Shown here piece after piece: positions 1 to 14,324 of a stretch of 64,000 bases of DNA. The stretch's first letter is position 1. Each line of letters starts with the position of its first letter. A model generated the notes under the pieces. The model made no database searches and was not told the origin of the DNA. It saw nothing but the letters and a program-made list of their open reading frames with translations. The stretch is from Parapristionchus giblindavisi (taxonomy: Eukaryota > Nematoda > Chromadorea > Rhabditida > Diplogasteridae). The stretch is from positions 62,001-126,000 of the forward strand of contig CALSFV010000093.1 of NCBI GenBank assembly GCA_943737045.1, read 5' to 3'. A program made the position numbers and the translations under genes.

Positions 1-108
1 AAACTAAGCGAGTTTGCAGTATGGTAATATTTTGGTATTAAAAAAAATGTGTATACCGAATTTTTCGAAGTAATCAATAACTGTCTGTTATATTAAATGT
101 CATTATAC

Positions 109-3100
109 CTTCAAATGTCGTGATCCTGTGTACGTGCAAGCCGATCTGATGCCACCCAATAGATCCTGAACCGTGTTCGACACATCACCCCTGAACAAGA
201 GCAATCATGGGAGTGACCATCGATCTGACCTAGCAAACCAACTCGGATTACTGTAGCCGATACGCACTTACCGATACGGAATAGTGATGGTTTTGCCTTC
301 GCTGGCGCGATATTCGGCCACCGAACCGTGATGTTTCTTCATCGCAGTGTCACTGCTCATACCGTAGAACATCTTGAACTTTCTCCCGTTCTAGAATAAA
401 TGATATATTGATTTATCGATTTATTGATTTATACCTTCTCGATAAGATCTCCTCCGGACTGGTCGTGGCCGGCAAATAGACCGCCCATCATGACGAAATC
501 GGCGCCTACAATGTTGATATTATACTAGTGTGCTATGCTAGCATGATCAATAATAGCCAGCATGCTTACCAGCTCCGAAAGCCTTGGCGACATCTCCGGG
601 ATTGGTGCATCCTCCGTCGCTCATGACGTGGCCATTGAGTCCATGGGCGGCATCAGCACATTCTAGCACACACGACAGCTGGGGATAGCCAACACCGGCC
701 TTCTTGCGAGTGGTACATACCGATCCTGGTCCGATACCGATCTGAATTTATCCTATTTATAAACGATAACATCATTATCTTATATTGCCACAGTGTTTTA
801 TGTGCACCCCCGTGTTCACTCTTTTTTGTACCTTTCCTTTTCCTTCTGATGAACCATGGTAATACCACATAAAGAATAATATTGTTATTATTATCTGAAC
901 TTTATTCTGTCATATCCATAATTATTGGACTTAGCAAGGGGGCGATACTGAATCTTCATTTCACACACTATTTATACATTCGCTGTTTGACAGTTAAAGT
1001 TCAGAATTAGCAATACTCAGTAGTCAGTTGACAGTCCTTTATTGTTGTTGCGAAATTGAAAGGTCGACTGCATTTAACAGACACTGTTAATCCTTTTTTT
1101 TAACTTTCAGACGAATCATGGACCAAACTAATTCTGACGAGTTTCGATACTATCTTGTGCTCTCTCTGAAACATATCCCGTATGAAGTACACTCTCATTA
1201 GCACCCGCTTCACCGTTCCCATCTTGGCCAAAACAGTCAAAATTGGTCCCACATAGCACACAAATCGACCCAACTCTGACTCTAAATTTTTGGGAAATAT
1301 CACACCTTGACACAATCCGCGCCAGCCAGAATGAGCTCTTCGACCATCTCGCCAGTGACCACATTTCCCGCGAAGATGATATGATTGGGAAACTGCTCAC
1401 GCGTCTGAAATTTACATTTCTTAATGAATTTTGCTTGAAATTTTCAAGAATTCGATTGTTCAACCTTACAAATTTTGAAAAATCAATATTTCACCTTTCT
1501 GATGAAATCAACGAACACTTCGGCGTATCCATTGGCTACGTCAATGCAGATGGCATTCAGTTGAGGGAGCGCTTCACAGATTGTGGTCAGCTGAATTGAG
1601 CAGATGTTGTATTTGAGGGCAAATACTAATCTATGTGAGACTCGCCGCTCTGGCAACACTCTATCGCTTTCCTTGCCTGCGAGAGTGTGGCCAGAGGGGA
1701 GTTAAATTAACTCGGGTGTAACTTTCCTTTAAAAGGGACGATTACAGTAAGCACATGTCTACTAACATAAAACAAAGCATTTTACTATTTTGAAATAAAA
1801 AAAATTAACATGACGTCCATTAAAAGGACTCCCGAGCTAATTTTATTCTCCACTCTTGCCACACTCTGTCTCAAATAAGTTTGGGGTGTGCCCTTAAAAT
1901 ATTTGATTTATATAAAAATCAACTGACCTTTTCCCAATCCTTGTCGCTGATTCCGGAAGAAACAGCGATATGGTTGAAGATCGATTCGGGTCGACTCGCT
2001 CCGAACTCTTTCCACTCATCGATCTACAAGTAATCAATATTCATTGACAAGCCCTGATATTGTCGAGTTCATTTGTTTGTGTACTCGCTCAGTTCCATCT
2101 CCATTTTCTTGTTCAGTATTCCGTCCATTTTGGAATCCAGAACGACTGCTCAACATATCGACATCATCTCAAATCTCTTTTTCAAAGAAAAATGGCTAGC
2201 AGCAGAATACTATACTTTATTGTTAGCATTTGATGATAGATTCATCAGTTTGATCAGCCTCAAGGCAGCAAATTCAAACCTGTAATCGCATAATAGTGTC
2301 ATTACATGTTCAATGATATGAGCATTGATAAGCATCAAAAGGGTTTACAATCAAGTAATCCCTACCGAGAATAACCCTTTATCTTATCAATGCGGTTTGA
2401 ATGATAAGAACGATACGTTCTGAGAATCAGCCTAGGGGCATTTGAATTGTAACGGTTTGTACTATTCTACCGTGCTTAAGATCTTTGATCTGAGCTTAAC
2501 AAAGAAAGGTTCTTTGACCTACGATATTCAGATAGAAGATAATGGCGACGAAACCGCACACACGAATAAGTTTTTTTTTAAATCTTCAATCAGTCAATAA
2601 TCTCCTTAAACTAACCGTATAATGTTTGTGTATAGCCGTGAACATTCCATTCTCCGCCAATGCATCGGCCATCTCAAATGTGCCCACGGTGTCCATGTTA
2701 GCAGCGACGATAGGCACGCCTTTCCACGTGCGCTTGCTGTTACGGAAGATGAACCTGGAATTAATTTTGGGATTTATCCAAGTTTTCAAATTATGTTAGG
2801 AGCATTTACTGTTCCTGAACGAATCTACTTCGCGCTTTCGTTTAAAGATAATATCGAGATACTGAATGAGAAGGAGACTTTTGTGCTAGGAGCAAAAATC
2901 ATTCCATCGCTTGGAATGTTCACACCTTTTCGGCGAAGTGAGCGAATTAGGTATTGCAGCCATGCGCTTTCCGTTATTATTTAATTTTTGAAATCAAATT
3001 TCGCATAAGCAAAGATAAATAAATAAATAGGTTCAAACTTACTCCCGCTCCAGATTCACTTCCGATCGACTCTTCAGTGTTGATCTCTTAGGACGGAGGA

Positions 3101-3146
3101 GGACATCTTTGAAGTCCAATTTGGGTTCGTTAACGATCGAGGGCAT
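109..3146 (-). CDS. GMP reductase, 3' end cut off by window edge
   Basis: GMP reductase converts GMP to IMP and ammonia with NADPH in the cytosol (purine salvage). Nine coding exons on the minus strand: 3043-3146, 2616-2754, 1928-2023, 1495-1590, 1306-1404, 570-741, 435-505, 272-390 and 109-190. They join in frame to 326 codons; animal GMP reductases have about 345 residues, so roughly 20 C-terminal residues lie left of position 1. The start reads [20 protein letters not shown]. Seen: the N-terminal barrel segment [13 protein letters not shown]; the phosphate-loop and catalytic cysteine motif [31 protein letters not shown]; and FYGMSS. The short length, with no CBS insert, favours GMP reductase over IMP dehydrogenase. 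An inverted-repeat element lies in the intron at 1591-1927. Exon boundaries are GT/AG and phase-consistent throughout. Confidence 0.93.
1649..1885. repeat. Inverted-repeat element (MITE-like) in GMP reductase intron
   Basis: Left arm near 1678-1742 (GAGAGTGTGGCCAGAG...AACTCGGG) is matched in inverted orientation by 1800-1880 (CCCGAGCTAATTTTATT...CTTGCCACACTCTG). A related fragment lies near 55445-55490. It is too diverged to define ends or a target duplication. Wholly intronic. Confidence 0.5.
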
Positions 3147-4515
3147 TTCTTAATTATGAAAGAAATTAGTATGCAGGTATGAGTTGCTTGCGATATGAAT
3201 CTGAAGCCATATAAAGGCGAGCACAACGCAACAAGATGATTTTGAAAACCTTCTCTCTGGTAAACTTCTCTCGCAGACAAAAGAAGTGAGAGTTTGGCCA
3301 TGGAGGATGTTCATTCGATAAAATTTTTGAGGGAGAATGCGAAACTATTGCAAGAGTAGATCACAACATCGAGAGGCCAATCAATCAATACAACCTTGGT
3401 AGACACGGAAATAGGGAAGTGATTGAGATAGTTTGAAAACATCCGAATGCAGAGTGAAATTGATAAATGCATAACAACAAACATGATAAGATAGTATCGT
3501 TCATGGATGGAATCTATTGATACTGCACAATCAATAGATAGCATTGTGATGACATGAAATAACAACATCAATAAGTTGGTGTCATGGCGATTGGACTATC
3601 TTGGGAAGAGGGTGAAGAAACAATGTGAAGAACAAACAAATACTACTTATTTAATCAACATACGTATGCTCGAATTGAGCCACGTAATTATGATGAGTAG
3701 AAAAGTATTTAAAATATAAAGGTGTTTTATTTGCAAATGAGCCAGGTGGGATGAATCAAGGAATGAAGAAGGGGATAGACACCATGATCGATAGAGGGAA
3801 TAGAGGTAGAGAGACAGGATGAAATGGGAGAGAAGAAGTAGATCACTGTCTATGATTCATATTGATTGATTATCTGTCCAAGACAAAACGTATACAGAGC
3901 GGCCTTAAACTAGAGAACGTTTATTTTTATAGTCAAGGCTATCTTTAGCATTGGACTTGAGACCTAAGCTCCGCCCTCTGAACAGTCTACGGGTACAGAT
4001 CAAGATAGATAGATATGAAAGAGTACAGACCTACAAACTACAGAAGGACAGCTTATTGTACTTCAATGATGACTAATGGGAAAATATTGGGGAAAGGAAA
4101 ATTATGTGAAATATTGGAAAATAAGCGTGCAAAACACATTTGCGTTTGTGTCATTGTCAGTTGTGAGCTCTTCTTCTCTCTCATTTAATATAAACAACTT
4201 AAAAGGATTCCTTCCTAGAAGACTATGGGCAATTAAACAATTGCTCACGAAGTACTGAGCGAGGACTTCGAGGGTTATTTCTATTTATTCGTCAAAGGTC
4301 GGTGGTGAAATGCAACTTTTTATTCATGGGTGAATCATCTAATATCATTTTTTTTCCTGTTTTTTTGTGAATTGTGGATATCTAATTGTGGATACTGATT
4401 GTGAGAAAGTGTGTGCAATTGTAATTGGACCAGTCGATATTCAACCATACTGTAATGTAAAGATATTTACAATTTATCGAATATTTTAATACAATTTAAA
4501 AGCGCGCTCAGAAAT
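3147..4515. other. Intergenic, GMP reductase to acyl-CoA oxidase
   Basis: About 1.4 kb between two minus-strand genes. It must hold the 5' flank of GMP reductase and the 3' flank of the acyl-CoA oxidase. No convincing exon, RNA gene or transposon end was seen. The small open frames here lack splice signals and conserved motifs. Confidence 0.6.
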
Positions 4516-7500
4516 CTACAGCATCGATCTTCCTTCTTTCATCATGGGTCCAAGATATTTAGCGAATGTTGGCAGTACCTGAAAGATCAAAGATCAAAGA
4601 TCAACCTAGTCTGTTCCAAGAACAGTTGAAAGATCAAGCTTGCTAACAAATAGTAAAGATCAAAGATCAAAGATCAATCAATCTGTCAAAAGTCAAAGAT
4701 CAAAGAGCAGCCAATTGGCTATAGCTCAAAGATCAAAGATCAAAGACATACCTCAGTACGATTGAGCTGACTCTGCTTCGCCCATTCGAGTAGTGCAGGG
4801 TATACATTTCCGTCTCGTCTTCCTAGTACCGATCGTAGTTCCCTGTCCGACATGTCCCATGCGTCAGCGAGCGCTACCGCATCAGGTCTGAAAGGTAACA
4901 ATATTCACTTTAGGAAATAAAAAAAGCGTATTCCTATTAATTTTCCATAAACAATGCGCGGTGTTTGTATTTCGAAAATCATATTTTCTAGCATTTGGCC
5001 ACGTTTTCAATGACCGCTCTACATGCTTTGAAGAAACGCCGTGTAAACTTGTGAATAAGTTTCACCATTCAATTATACGTTTGATACTTGACGTTGAGAA
5101 TGTTACTTCTGAACCTACGATACAAAAAACAATTTGATCAAACTTGAAGAGACGTCGTTTACGATATTGTATCATAAAACAGTTATCATTATGTAAAATT
5201 ACCTTAGTGCCTCGAGCATTTCATAGATGTCCTTTTGCACTTGATCTGCTTGAGTCTCGGACATAAAGCCGCCCTGAAAGAATTTTAGATTATTATTTAC
5301 ATTAATCACAATAAATTTATAAATTATGGATAAGAAAAACCTTCAAGAAGTATCCCGAGGCAGCGGAAATGAGGTCGTAGGCGTACAATGTAGCGAGGGT
5401 GTGCATGACCTGCAATTTACAATTCTTCAATGTTCGGCGAGCTTGAAGCCCAAATTTCAAGCTTCCTAAAGTCTACATATTGTAAGTTCCAGTATAGATT
5501 ATTGAACGCCAACTATAGACTTTAGAACAACTATGTCCATCTAATATGGTTCAAATTCCTAGATCTGAGGAAAGAAACAAGCGCGTGCTAGCTCGAGCTC
5601 CAGATTACCTTAGCACACTGTGGATCCTGGCAGGTCTTGACGCGAGCAAAGAAGTTCTTGACGAGGTACACTTTTACGTGCATCTGGAATACGGAATAGG
5701 TTGTTACGATAGTTAGAGGACTGCGATAGGCAATGACAGTTTTCTGTACTTGATTTTGGTATTTACATCTAAAAATTATGCAAATTTTAAAGGTAGCTTT
5801 CGGTCGGTGCTAGATCAATGCATATAATTACTGTAGTAGATTAAAATCGATAACCAATCTTACCCTCGATGCCTTGCAGAGATCAATAGAGCACTTGTTC
5901 CATGCCTCCTTCTTGGTCATAGTCATTTCGTACAACTTGTAACGATCGTAGGCCGTGAAGATCTGCAAAGATCAAAGATCAAGCTACAATCAGAGATCAA
6001 ACTACAAAGATCAAAGATCACGTACAAGTTTGCGAGCGGCAGCCTCGAAGTCGTGTACGATGTCCTCATCGGAAACGTGTCTCCAGGACTTGATGCGCGA
6101 CTTGCCCGAGTCCTGAACGGATTATTCGATTACGGTAACAGGAAGTGCCTTTTCAATCGATAAAATGTTCACAATAGATAGACCTAGAGGTAAATACACA
6201 ACCCGTTATTCAAGGCACGCGAACTCCAGCGGGTTATCACTGATTCACTATGTTCAAAATTCAATATATTATTCATAAGTTTTGTTCGTTTGTCAATTTA
6301 GGATGTCTTAGAACATCGACAATCAATAAATTCTCGCACCAACCTTTCTGCCAATGTACTCAGCAATTGATGCGAGCTTGGGATGTCCTTCGGTTACTTC
6401 CTTGGCACATTTCATCAAGAATCTGTAATGGATAATTTATAATCAATAAGGCTTGCATGTGATGGCAGGGACAAGAATCATTTTTCCAATTTCGTCTATT
6501 TCCTTTTCCCTTATATCCCACACGTCTACTGTGATAAATCTCTTAGATATGTAGTAATGTACGATCATTCGATTGTGGTAAAGTACTGTGCGAATGTAAT
6601 GTGCTAAACGTTACTCAATAATTGGGACGGAAAATGGAAGACGTTTACCTGGCTACCTGTAGCAGCATCACGATATTCTCACCCTCGTACGTGCATCCTC
6701 CGACCGCATACGTGTAGATCGCGGGGAACGCCGACGCCTGTGAGTATCCTGAACGGAATTGTTACGGTAGCTATTACAGTACCCCAGAGGACACTGTAGT
6801 CGGCGTGATTTCCGAATTACAGTGTCTTGTATGCCACGATAACTACTGAACTAATCTACAGTACCGTAAAACTACAATAACCACAGTGATGCTGAATTTC
6901 GGTTCCACCTGGATACTGTAGATATTGATCAATTCTACAGTACCCCTACAGTACTACGAGAAAGATCCCTACAATACTTACCGTGTCCTCCGCAGGCGAG
7001 ACGAAGCTGTTCGATTCCTTGGGCGGTCTCCCACGAGACGACAGACTGTAGACAACAATCAATAAATCGTGCTACAGTAACCCAGAAATCCGTGCAGGAC
7101 TCACCTTCAACCCGGATGATAGATTGTGCAGCTCGGGCAAGAGTTCAGCGTTGCCAGCGTTGACCTGTTCTGTTACCTGAAGCCGTGTTGGGGATTAAAA
7201 CAAGTTTAATCCGGTTATTCGGATCCGGTACGGAAATCGATATTCACCTCGAGGTAGATGGTCTTGACCTCGTACGCGGCAAAGAGGAAAGCGAATGCGC
7301 GTGCGAGTTGAGGGAACAGACGATACTGTTGGGTACGGTAGTCCATGACTTGGACCTCACCGGCTCTGAATCGTCATCGATTAATTGAGTATGGATTATC
7401 GATTTAACACACGTTATCGAACGATTATGCTATTGATCGATTGATCACGTACCCTTCATTGATCTCTCCCTGGCGTCTTACGGCGGAATAGCGGATAGCG

Positions 7501-9363
7501 ATGACCGCTGCGGCACCGAGCTGAAGGGACTGGTCCTGCAACGACAGCGTGAATATGAGCTACTACCGTAATCTGCAGTATTTCAAGTAGGATATTAGAT
7601 CCTACTACAGTACAGCCCGATCTCCTTTTGTACACGAGTAACACTGCGGCGCGCAGAGGCGCTCATTTGCGCTCATCATTTATTTCTGCGGGTACTGAAT
7701 ACTTTTCGATTCTCAAAGTCTTAATCATGAGTTTCCGTTATGAAAAGTTGTTTTAATGACTAAAAAAACTGAAACAAAATTTCTATTAATGAGAAAAAAC
7801 AATTAAAAGGCAAAACACACTAGTCCGAAAATGATGGGTACTGTAAATTTCGAAAAATGTCTTACGGCGATCGTGCGATCGATTCGTGATATTACAGTAT
7901 ACCTTTCCAGTAAATAATTACCCATCGTTTTCGGACCAGTGTGATTTGTCTTTTAATTGCTTTTTCTCATTAATACAAATTTTGTTTCAGTTTCTTTAGT
8001 GATTAAAATAACTTTTCATAACAGAAACTCGTGATTAAGACTTTGAGAATCGAAAAGTATTCAGTACCCGCAGAAATAAATGATGAGCGCAAATGAGCGC
8101 CTCTGCGCGCCGCAGTGTTACTCGTGTACAAAAGGAGATCGGGCTGTACTGTATACATTCATAGGAATGTTGAGAAAATTGTGGCCCAATAATCGATGTA
8201 AACAATTTAAGCATGAAATTCCCTTAGTGAAGTGACATATTGTAAAATACAAATTCAAAATTGCCGCCCTCTACCGTATACCTTGATCATGATCGATCTG
8301 ACGAAGACCATGGTACCGAAGCCCAGTTTGGCGTGATGAGGCGCGACGTATTCTCCGTTCGGCAACACCTGAATCCCACAACGATTGTTGGCATATTGAA
8401 GCCAATTCACCGTACCTTGGAGAATCTCATGAACATATTGCGACGAGGGATACGGTATTTGTTGAAGATGAGAAAACCGTTGTCGTTGCTGTTGATGCCT
8501 GAATCGGTTACGGTTCTGGCCTGATTATCGATTGATTGGTCCTACCGAATTTGGGTCCGATATCGCCTACGGTAACACCGGGCAACGGCATGTGGGTGTG
8601 CTCGTCACGAAGTTGGACGAAGAAAGGATGGGGTCCCTGAACGAACGAAGGTTACGGTACTAATTATCGAATTTCATCCTTCATAAATCAATAAATCAGG
8701 AATTATCGCTAACCTTGTGTTCTCCGTTAGTGTACAACTGCGCCATGACGACGGCGTGATTGCAGCTCTTGCCAAGTCCTCCAGGCCACCTAGGAGATCA
8801 ATCAATAATTCGAGCTACAGTACGCCGACAGTCGTGGCGAGAGTACCATTTGGTAGCAGTAAGTGTGGGCGAATGGAGCACGAACTCTTCAGTCTTCGGG
8901 TCGTAAGTTGCCGTCGTTTCGAGCTTGGACAAATTCGAACCTGATCAATCGATAATCATTAAAAATCAATAGTCGGTGAGCCAATACCGTACCATGTCCG
9001 AGCTCAGTCTGGGCGAAGGTTCCGAGGATTGCCCGAGATACGGTAGGGCCCATCCACTCGTCCATCTGGTCGTCGTCGGTTTGGCCCTGAACGGATTATG
9101 GGGATTACGGTAACTGCTGTGTACGGTAAGCTAATAAATCGATAAAACGACGCAAACCTGAATGGTCGGCAGGAACATGCCGTAGTGGAGCGACATTGAG
9201 TGGAGCTCGCGACCAATGATCAAACTACAATTAAATACACAAATAAGATGATTGCAAACTTCATTTCACTATTTTCAGATATTCTAGTGCAGTACTGGCC
9301 AAATTATACGACATTAGATATTTTAGGTTATATTTCGTAATGTGATCGAGGATGCATTCATGT

Positions 9364-9394
<31 letters not shown>

Positions 9395-10563
9395 TCATAC
9401 ATCCCCATGTGACATAAACTAGCTACGGGGAGCGTGGTGCAATTGCATATGGTAGCTTTCGGTATGTCAAAAGGAAATTGCCAAGCGCTTTTCAGTTATA
9501 GTCAGTGGTATACGAGGCAACCTAATGCACAAATAAACAAATCATATCATTCTCGTCTTCATTATTTACGGATTTGAAGTATGTTTCAAGATGCACATAT
9601 TACTCAAAGTGAATTTACTGCTTGTTAATGAGTTCTTAACGCCTTCATAACAAAATACTAATTTTTCGGTTTGAAGATTTATGATTACGTATTACTCCTT
9701 CACCATTTCCACGTGTTTTTAAACAAAATAATTTTATTCAACATTCCACTCACCCTTGGAAGTAGATGCCCTCGCCGAAGAAGTCCGAGCCATCAATCGC
9801 GTCTGCGTGATCAGTCATGGCTCGCGCCTGAAACAGAAAGATCAAAGATCAAAGATCACAAAAGATCAAACTCTGACCCTCTTGGCTCCTCTATCGACGA
9901 GTTCTTCTCTGCTCATGAACTCGGGTGGGATAGGATCATCGAATTCGCGATGAGAAGTTACGTAATCGAGGATCTCTTTGCGACGCTGGAAAATATAATT
10001 GATTTATTCGATTGATCGATTAACATTATTCTAGTCTGATTTTATATGATTTTATTCGAATGAGAAACGCAACTAGATCTGTTGCTGATTTATTCAACTT
10101 CGAAGAGCCCAAATATTCAAGCACGTTTCAGAATCAAAAAAATCAATCTGGATACAAAAGATCAAAGATCACAGATGAATGAGCAAAGATCAAAAATCAA
10201 AGATCACAAACCTTGACTACAGCTTCACTTTCGTGCACGAAACACTGCATCTTGTACAGATTGAAGCTGGCCTTTTTGCGCTCCTGAAGATTGAGAATTA
10301 TCTAGCGCTATTTACAATAACATTTGACAGTCTCTGCTCAAGCGTTGGAAGAAACGAACAAACAATTATCGATCACATAATTAATCTTACTCATTACTAA
10401 TTCGGATGTTCAGTGATAAAGATGTGATTTCTGACACATACCAGATATACACGCACCAACCTAATAATCTTTCAGCCAAGTATTTTAAATAATTCAATTA
10501 TTTGAAAGATACCTTGGTAATGTCGGGATTGTCTCCCTTCTGTATAATATTCTGGTACGGCAT
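4516..10563 (-). CDS. Peroxisomal acyl-CoA oxidase (ACOX), complete
   Basis: Flavoenzyme that oxidises fatty acyl-CoA to trans-2-enoyl-CoA with O2, giving H2O2, in peroxisomes; in worms paralogues also shorten ascaroside side chains. 24 coding exons: 10513-10563, 10212-10283, 9878-9985, 9754-9827, 9158-9224, 8993-9086, 8847-8940, 8714-8789, 8546-8636, 8416-8498, 8282-8368, 7453-7535, 7248-7365, 7105-7176, 6982-7045, 6649-6748, 6344-6422, 6026-6112, 5864-5962, 5609-5683, 5341-5409, 5203-5273, 4752-4887 and 4516-4578. All phases agree (2013 nt, 670 aa). Seen: [69 protein letters not shown] (catalytic-glutamate region) and [20 protein letters not shown]. It ends KEGRSML with no clear PTS1 tripeptide, unlike many family members. 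The start ATG lies 19 nt after a TTTGCAG acceptor. Substrate specificity cannot be read from sequence. Confidence 0.95.
7606..8153. mobile_element. Long-TIR MITE in acyl-CoA oxidase intron
   Basis: Terminal inverted repeats of about 230 bp: the left end TACAGTACAGCCCGATC is mirrored by GATCGGGCTGTACTGTA. The ends are flanked by TA, so a TA duplication of Tc1/mariner type is likely. The centre (about 7840-7915) is unique. No open frame. It sits between coding exons 7453-7535 and 8282-8368. Confidence 0.85.
9361..9394. repeat. (TTTA)n microsatellite
   Basis: About eight TTTA units in the 530-bp acyl-CoA oxidase intron between exons 9158-9224 and 9754-9827. The rest of that intron shows nothing recognisable. 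Confidence 0.9.
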
Positions 10564-11594
10564 CACGGATTACGGTAGCTCCTGCAAAGATCAAAGATCA
10601 AATATCAAACTATAAATCGATCGATAAAATGTTTATACTTGACGGCGAAATGGGCACGGTGGAAAAAAAAACAGATGATAACGTGGTAGAATGCGATAAT
10701 TGTTAGGGACACAAAATGATATTGATAAGGAAAGTGTGTATGGTATCATTGATAACGCTAGAATAGACTAGAATAGACTCTATGGCACATGGGATACATC
10801 CAATATATGCTGTACTTTATAGGGAACAAATAGCCATTGGCCGACCAGAATCACTCATTATCAGACATTGTTTATTGAATACAGGGAGAAAATATGAAGA
10901 GTACATTGATTGATTAGTAGGATTCGAAGGTATCTTCGAGTAATTATTGGTAGTAGAGAGAGAAATAGTGTGTATTGCTCTGTTAGAAAACGTTACGAAA
11001 ATAAAGGAAAACCAAAAGAGATAGTGTGGAAAACGAGGAGAGTTTTCTCAGAATCTCTTTTTTTATATTTTCATGACTTTTGAGCACAACATGAAATGAA
11101 AAGACACTTTTAATACTATTCTGGTATATTGTGGCTGTATTGATTCCAAATGACGACTGGCTATAGATAGTAATCACGAAACTTATTCCATTCCACCATC
11201 CACGATATCCGATAAAAATCAAAATCAAATCAAATTTATTCATATCAAGTGTTATCTAGTATAATACTTGATATGCCACAATAAAGTTGAATCACATTTT
11301 AAACAGCAAATGAAACACACGGAAACAACGGCAAACTAGAATATCAGCTCGAGACGCGTTTTCTAATCAATGAAAGGGAGAGTTATAGGAAGACAATGCG
11401 TCCTCACTCCCTTTCCTCTATACACTCTCACTATCAATCGTCGTTCCCTATGGGGGAGGTACCCGACCTGTTACCCTGTTACATAACGGACGGGACACTA
11501 ATTGTGTATCTTGTTTTGTTAACTATTATTCAACTTTACTTTCATCCAATGATTCCTCACAAATCAATGATAAACTGATACAAATTAACATTTC

Positions 11595-12010
11595 AATTAC
11601 AACTTTATGCTACGATAATCTAGCTTCTGAACCAACAGTTAATTTTGGACAAGGTGAAGGGTAGTAAATATAAACTCGAGCGGAAAGAAAAATGATAGCA
11701 TCGAGACCAGTGAAAATGCGGATTCAATAACTATTTATAACAAGGAAGAAAGAAACTAAATGAATCACAGCCGTAGTACATGCATGCTCCTTTCAGGAAA
11801 ACGCGTACGCCCTCCCTACAAGGTATACGATCTCGTCTCTTCGTGTCAGAGACTCTCCCCAAATCACACACTATCTCGCCTCACTCTCTGTCTCTGCCAC
11901 TCTCTCACTCTTGCGTACTACCCATCTTATCACCTTCCGTAGTCTATTTTAGTATGGCGGCGGAGAAATGAGAGGTAGAAATGAATGGCGTAGTGTAGCA
12001 AAATACTGGT
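11595..12010. repeat. Diverged direct repeat, copy 1
   Basis: Shares ordered blocks with 14325-14700: GAGACCAGTG, GCGGATTCAA, AACTATTTATA, a TAGTACATG block, AATCACACACT followed by CT-rich CACTCTCTC runs, and AGAAATGAG. The TATA-like word followed by CT-rich sequence recurs in the same order in both copies. Confidence 0.6.
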
Positions 12011-12921
12011 CGTCACTTCTTCTTTAAAGGCAGCTGGCATCCAAAAATTTCGATTCGAAATAGTTAAAATAGTTGATCTCATGTTTATAAGCTCAAAGAA
12101 CTATTCAGAAATATGTATTTGAAAGTTTGAAAAGACGCTCTGGTAAGAAGTTGGATTACTGTAGCCTGCTCCACACCACGGGCGAGGTTTCCGAACTACA
12201 GTATGCTAACTCCATCGAAAAGCTCAAAATAGCCCATTATTCAGTTATATTCTTCATAATTCCCCACTGCGGATAGAATTATCATCAAAATATTCAATTT
12301 CAAGTCGTATCCAAAGAGTTGGTGTGGCAATTAGGAAAAGGCTCCCGCTATCTGGAGCAGACTGTAGTTTTTTAGCTGCGCCGTTCTCCTTACCAGAGAA
12401 CTCTTATGATATAAGATTTATATATTTCGAAACAGAATTTCAAGCTCTTTTATATGAGATCAACTTGTTTTTCGTTTCCCGGTCCCTTTAACAGAAACAT
12501 GTCGGACAAGATGCATGGTATCATGGTATATAAAGAGAGCGTATTGATGCATGAATGCAACAGGGATACTTTGTAGCATTCGCACCCGTACGAGGGTCAT
12601 CGCTATGCACTCTGGCACGGTAAGTCTAGAGGGGCTACCGTACTCCGAAATCTACACTTATGTACTAGACAACGTGTCTTATGCGTTGTTACTCTGCCTT
12701 GGTCTACGCCTTCACGTAAACTAGAGTTACATTTCTCATATGAGTACGTTAAAACGCACATCAAGTGGAGAACCCTGAGTGTCCAAAAGTTACTGTAACT
12801 GGCTACGGTAGTTTACCATAATCGATCGATGGTTACGGTAGTTTCTTGCCGAAATATAGCGCTGGTTTACGTGACTGGGCAAATATAACAACACATTAAA
12901 GTGTGCATCGTAAACCTAGTA

Positions 12922-13043
12922 CCACAGTATTCTGGTTCAAGCCATTTTGTTTCCATAGCCAGACAAGCGAAAGACGATTGCATTTGAGAGAGTTTCTATG
13001 TTGAGCGGTCGTTTTGGCTTTCACAGTCTATAGAACATTGTGG
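12922..13043. mobile_element. Short TA-flanked MITE (CCACAGTATTCTGG family), copy 1
   Basis: Ends CCACAGT and ATTGTGG are inverted and flanked by TA on both sides. A second copy of the same sequence, including the shared block TATGTTGAGCGGTCGTT, is at 57606-57728. Confidence 0.7.
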
Positions 13044-13537
13044 TACATAGAGTATAAGCATAAGCATAAGTACATAGAGATACACTCGACTGCATACGAG
13101 TAGATAGTACATTGCGAATTTCTCTACCCATGGGGTAGGAAATCTAATCAGGTACCCATTGATTACCAAATCGGAAAATGGAAACAAAACGTGTAAATAT
13201 ATATTTTTTAATTGTCAAATTTACAATTTAAATATGGAAAAAACCGCTCTTCCTCAATTAGCACATTAGGCGAACATTGGCATAATTACGAAAAAATTGT
13301 CATAGGTCTCCATGCGATCTTTCATTCATACTAGTGTTCTCAAAACAGCAGCCTTAAATACACTTTTTGCTTCCACTCAGTGTCTTACTATAGCCATCCC
13401 TTTCCCATTAATCCAATCTACCGTACACAACAGGGCATTTTACGATTCTTGAAATTTTTTTCGTTAATTTTTTTTAAAAATGGTAAAATCTTTTGACCCT
13501 AGATATTTGCATGAAAATATAATACAAGGTTCTCATA

Positions 13538-14128
13538 CCGTCAAAACGAAAAAAAGTGAAACATTTGTGACAATTTGTGACAAATTGTCACAAAAGTTCA
13601 CAAAGTGCCTATTTCAAACGTTTTTCACCTACCTGATGATGTATTTTCTCAGGTTTTTTAGTGTGGATGTGTTTGCTCAATGGAGTAATATATGATAAAA
13701 GTGACAAAATTAATCGGGAGCGCCGCGGAGAAAAATTGGTATACTGTAGCATACTGTAGAATCTTACTGTAAAACTGCTACCATCGCGCTTTCTTCGCCT
13801 AATCATGGATGTGTCTATCATTTTATGACTCTTTACAGTGAATTTGCACTGTTTGAACCATGGCATGGATCAGGTTGCAAAGTTGATATACGGTAGAAAA
13901 TCCTACCGTATACCAGTTTCACCAAACAGCGTTCACATTGAATTATTTAAATCGTTTTCTTCACATGACAATTAGGGAAGCACAGTGATGCTCAAATACC
14001 CTATTATCTAATAAATAATTTCAAACCGCGTTTAGATATCATGATAGAAAATTTTCAAAATCTTGTGAACTTTTGTGACAATTTGTCACAAATTGTCACA
14101 AATGTTTCACTTTTTTTCGTTTTGACGG
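13538..14128. mobile_element. Family A MITE (CCGTCAAAACG ends), copy 1
   Basis: Terminal inverted repeat CCGTCAAAACGAAAAAAAGT...GTTTTGACGG, with inner direct and inverted iterations of TTTGTGACAATTTGTGAC. Flanked by TA on both sides. 591 bp. A 581-bp relative at 17051-17631 shares the internal order. Confidence 0.87.
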
Positions 14129-14324
14129 TATCTTCATGAAATGAATTTGAAACAATTTTTTTTCGACCGCTCGCGCCCTTCAAGGTTCTATTTGAAGTGC
14201 AATGGATGTCATGAACATTCTCCCATCTCCTGATTACACTTTTTATTATTATTATAGATTTGGCAAAAGTTCGTTGCAGCCCTGATATTAGCACTCTGTT
14301 CGTATAAACACACCAACAATATCA

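Noticed and set aside
2300..2560. Possible inverted-repeat element around AAAGGGTTTAC and TAACCCTTTATC
   Set aside because: The paired stretches are short and imperfect and no ends or target duplication can be set.
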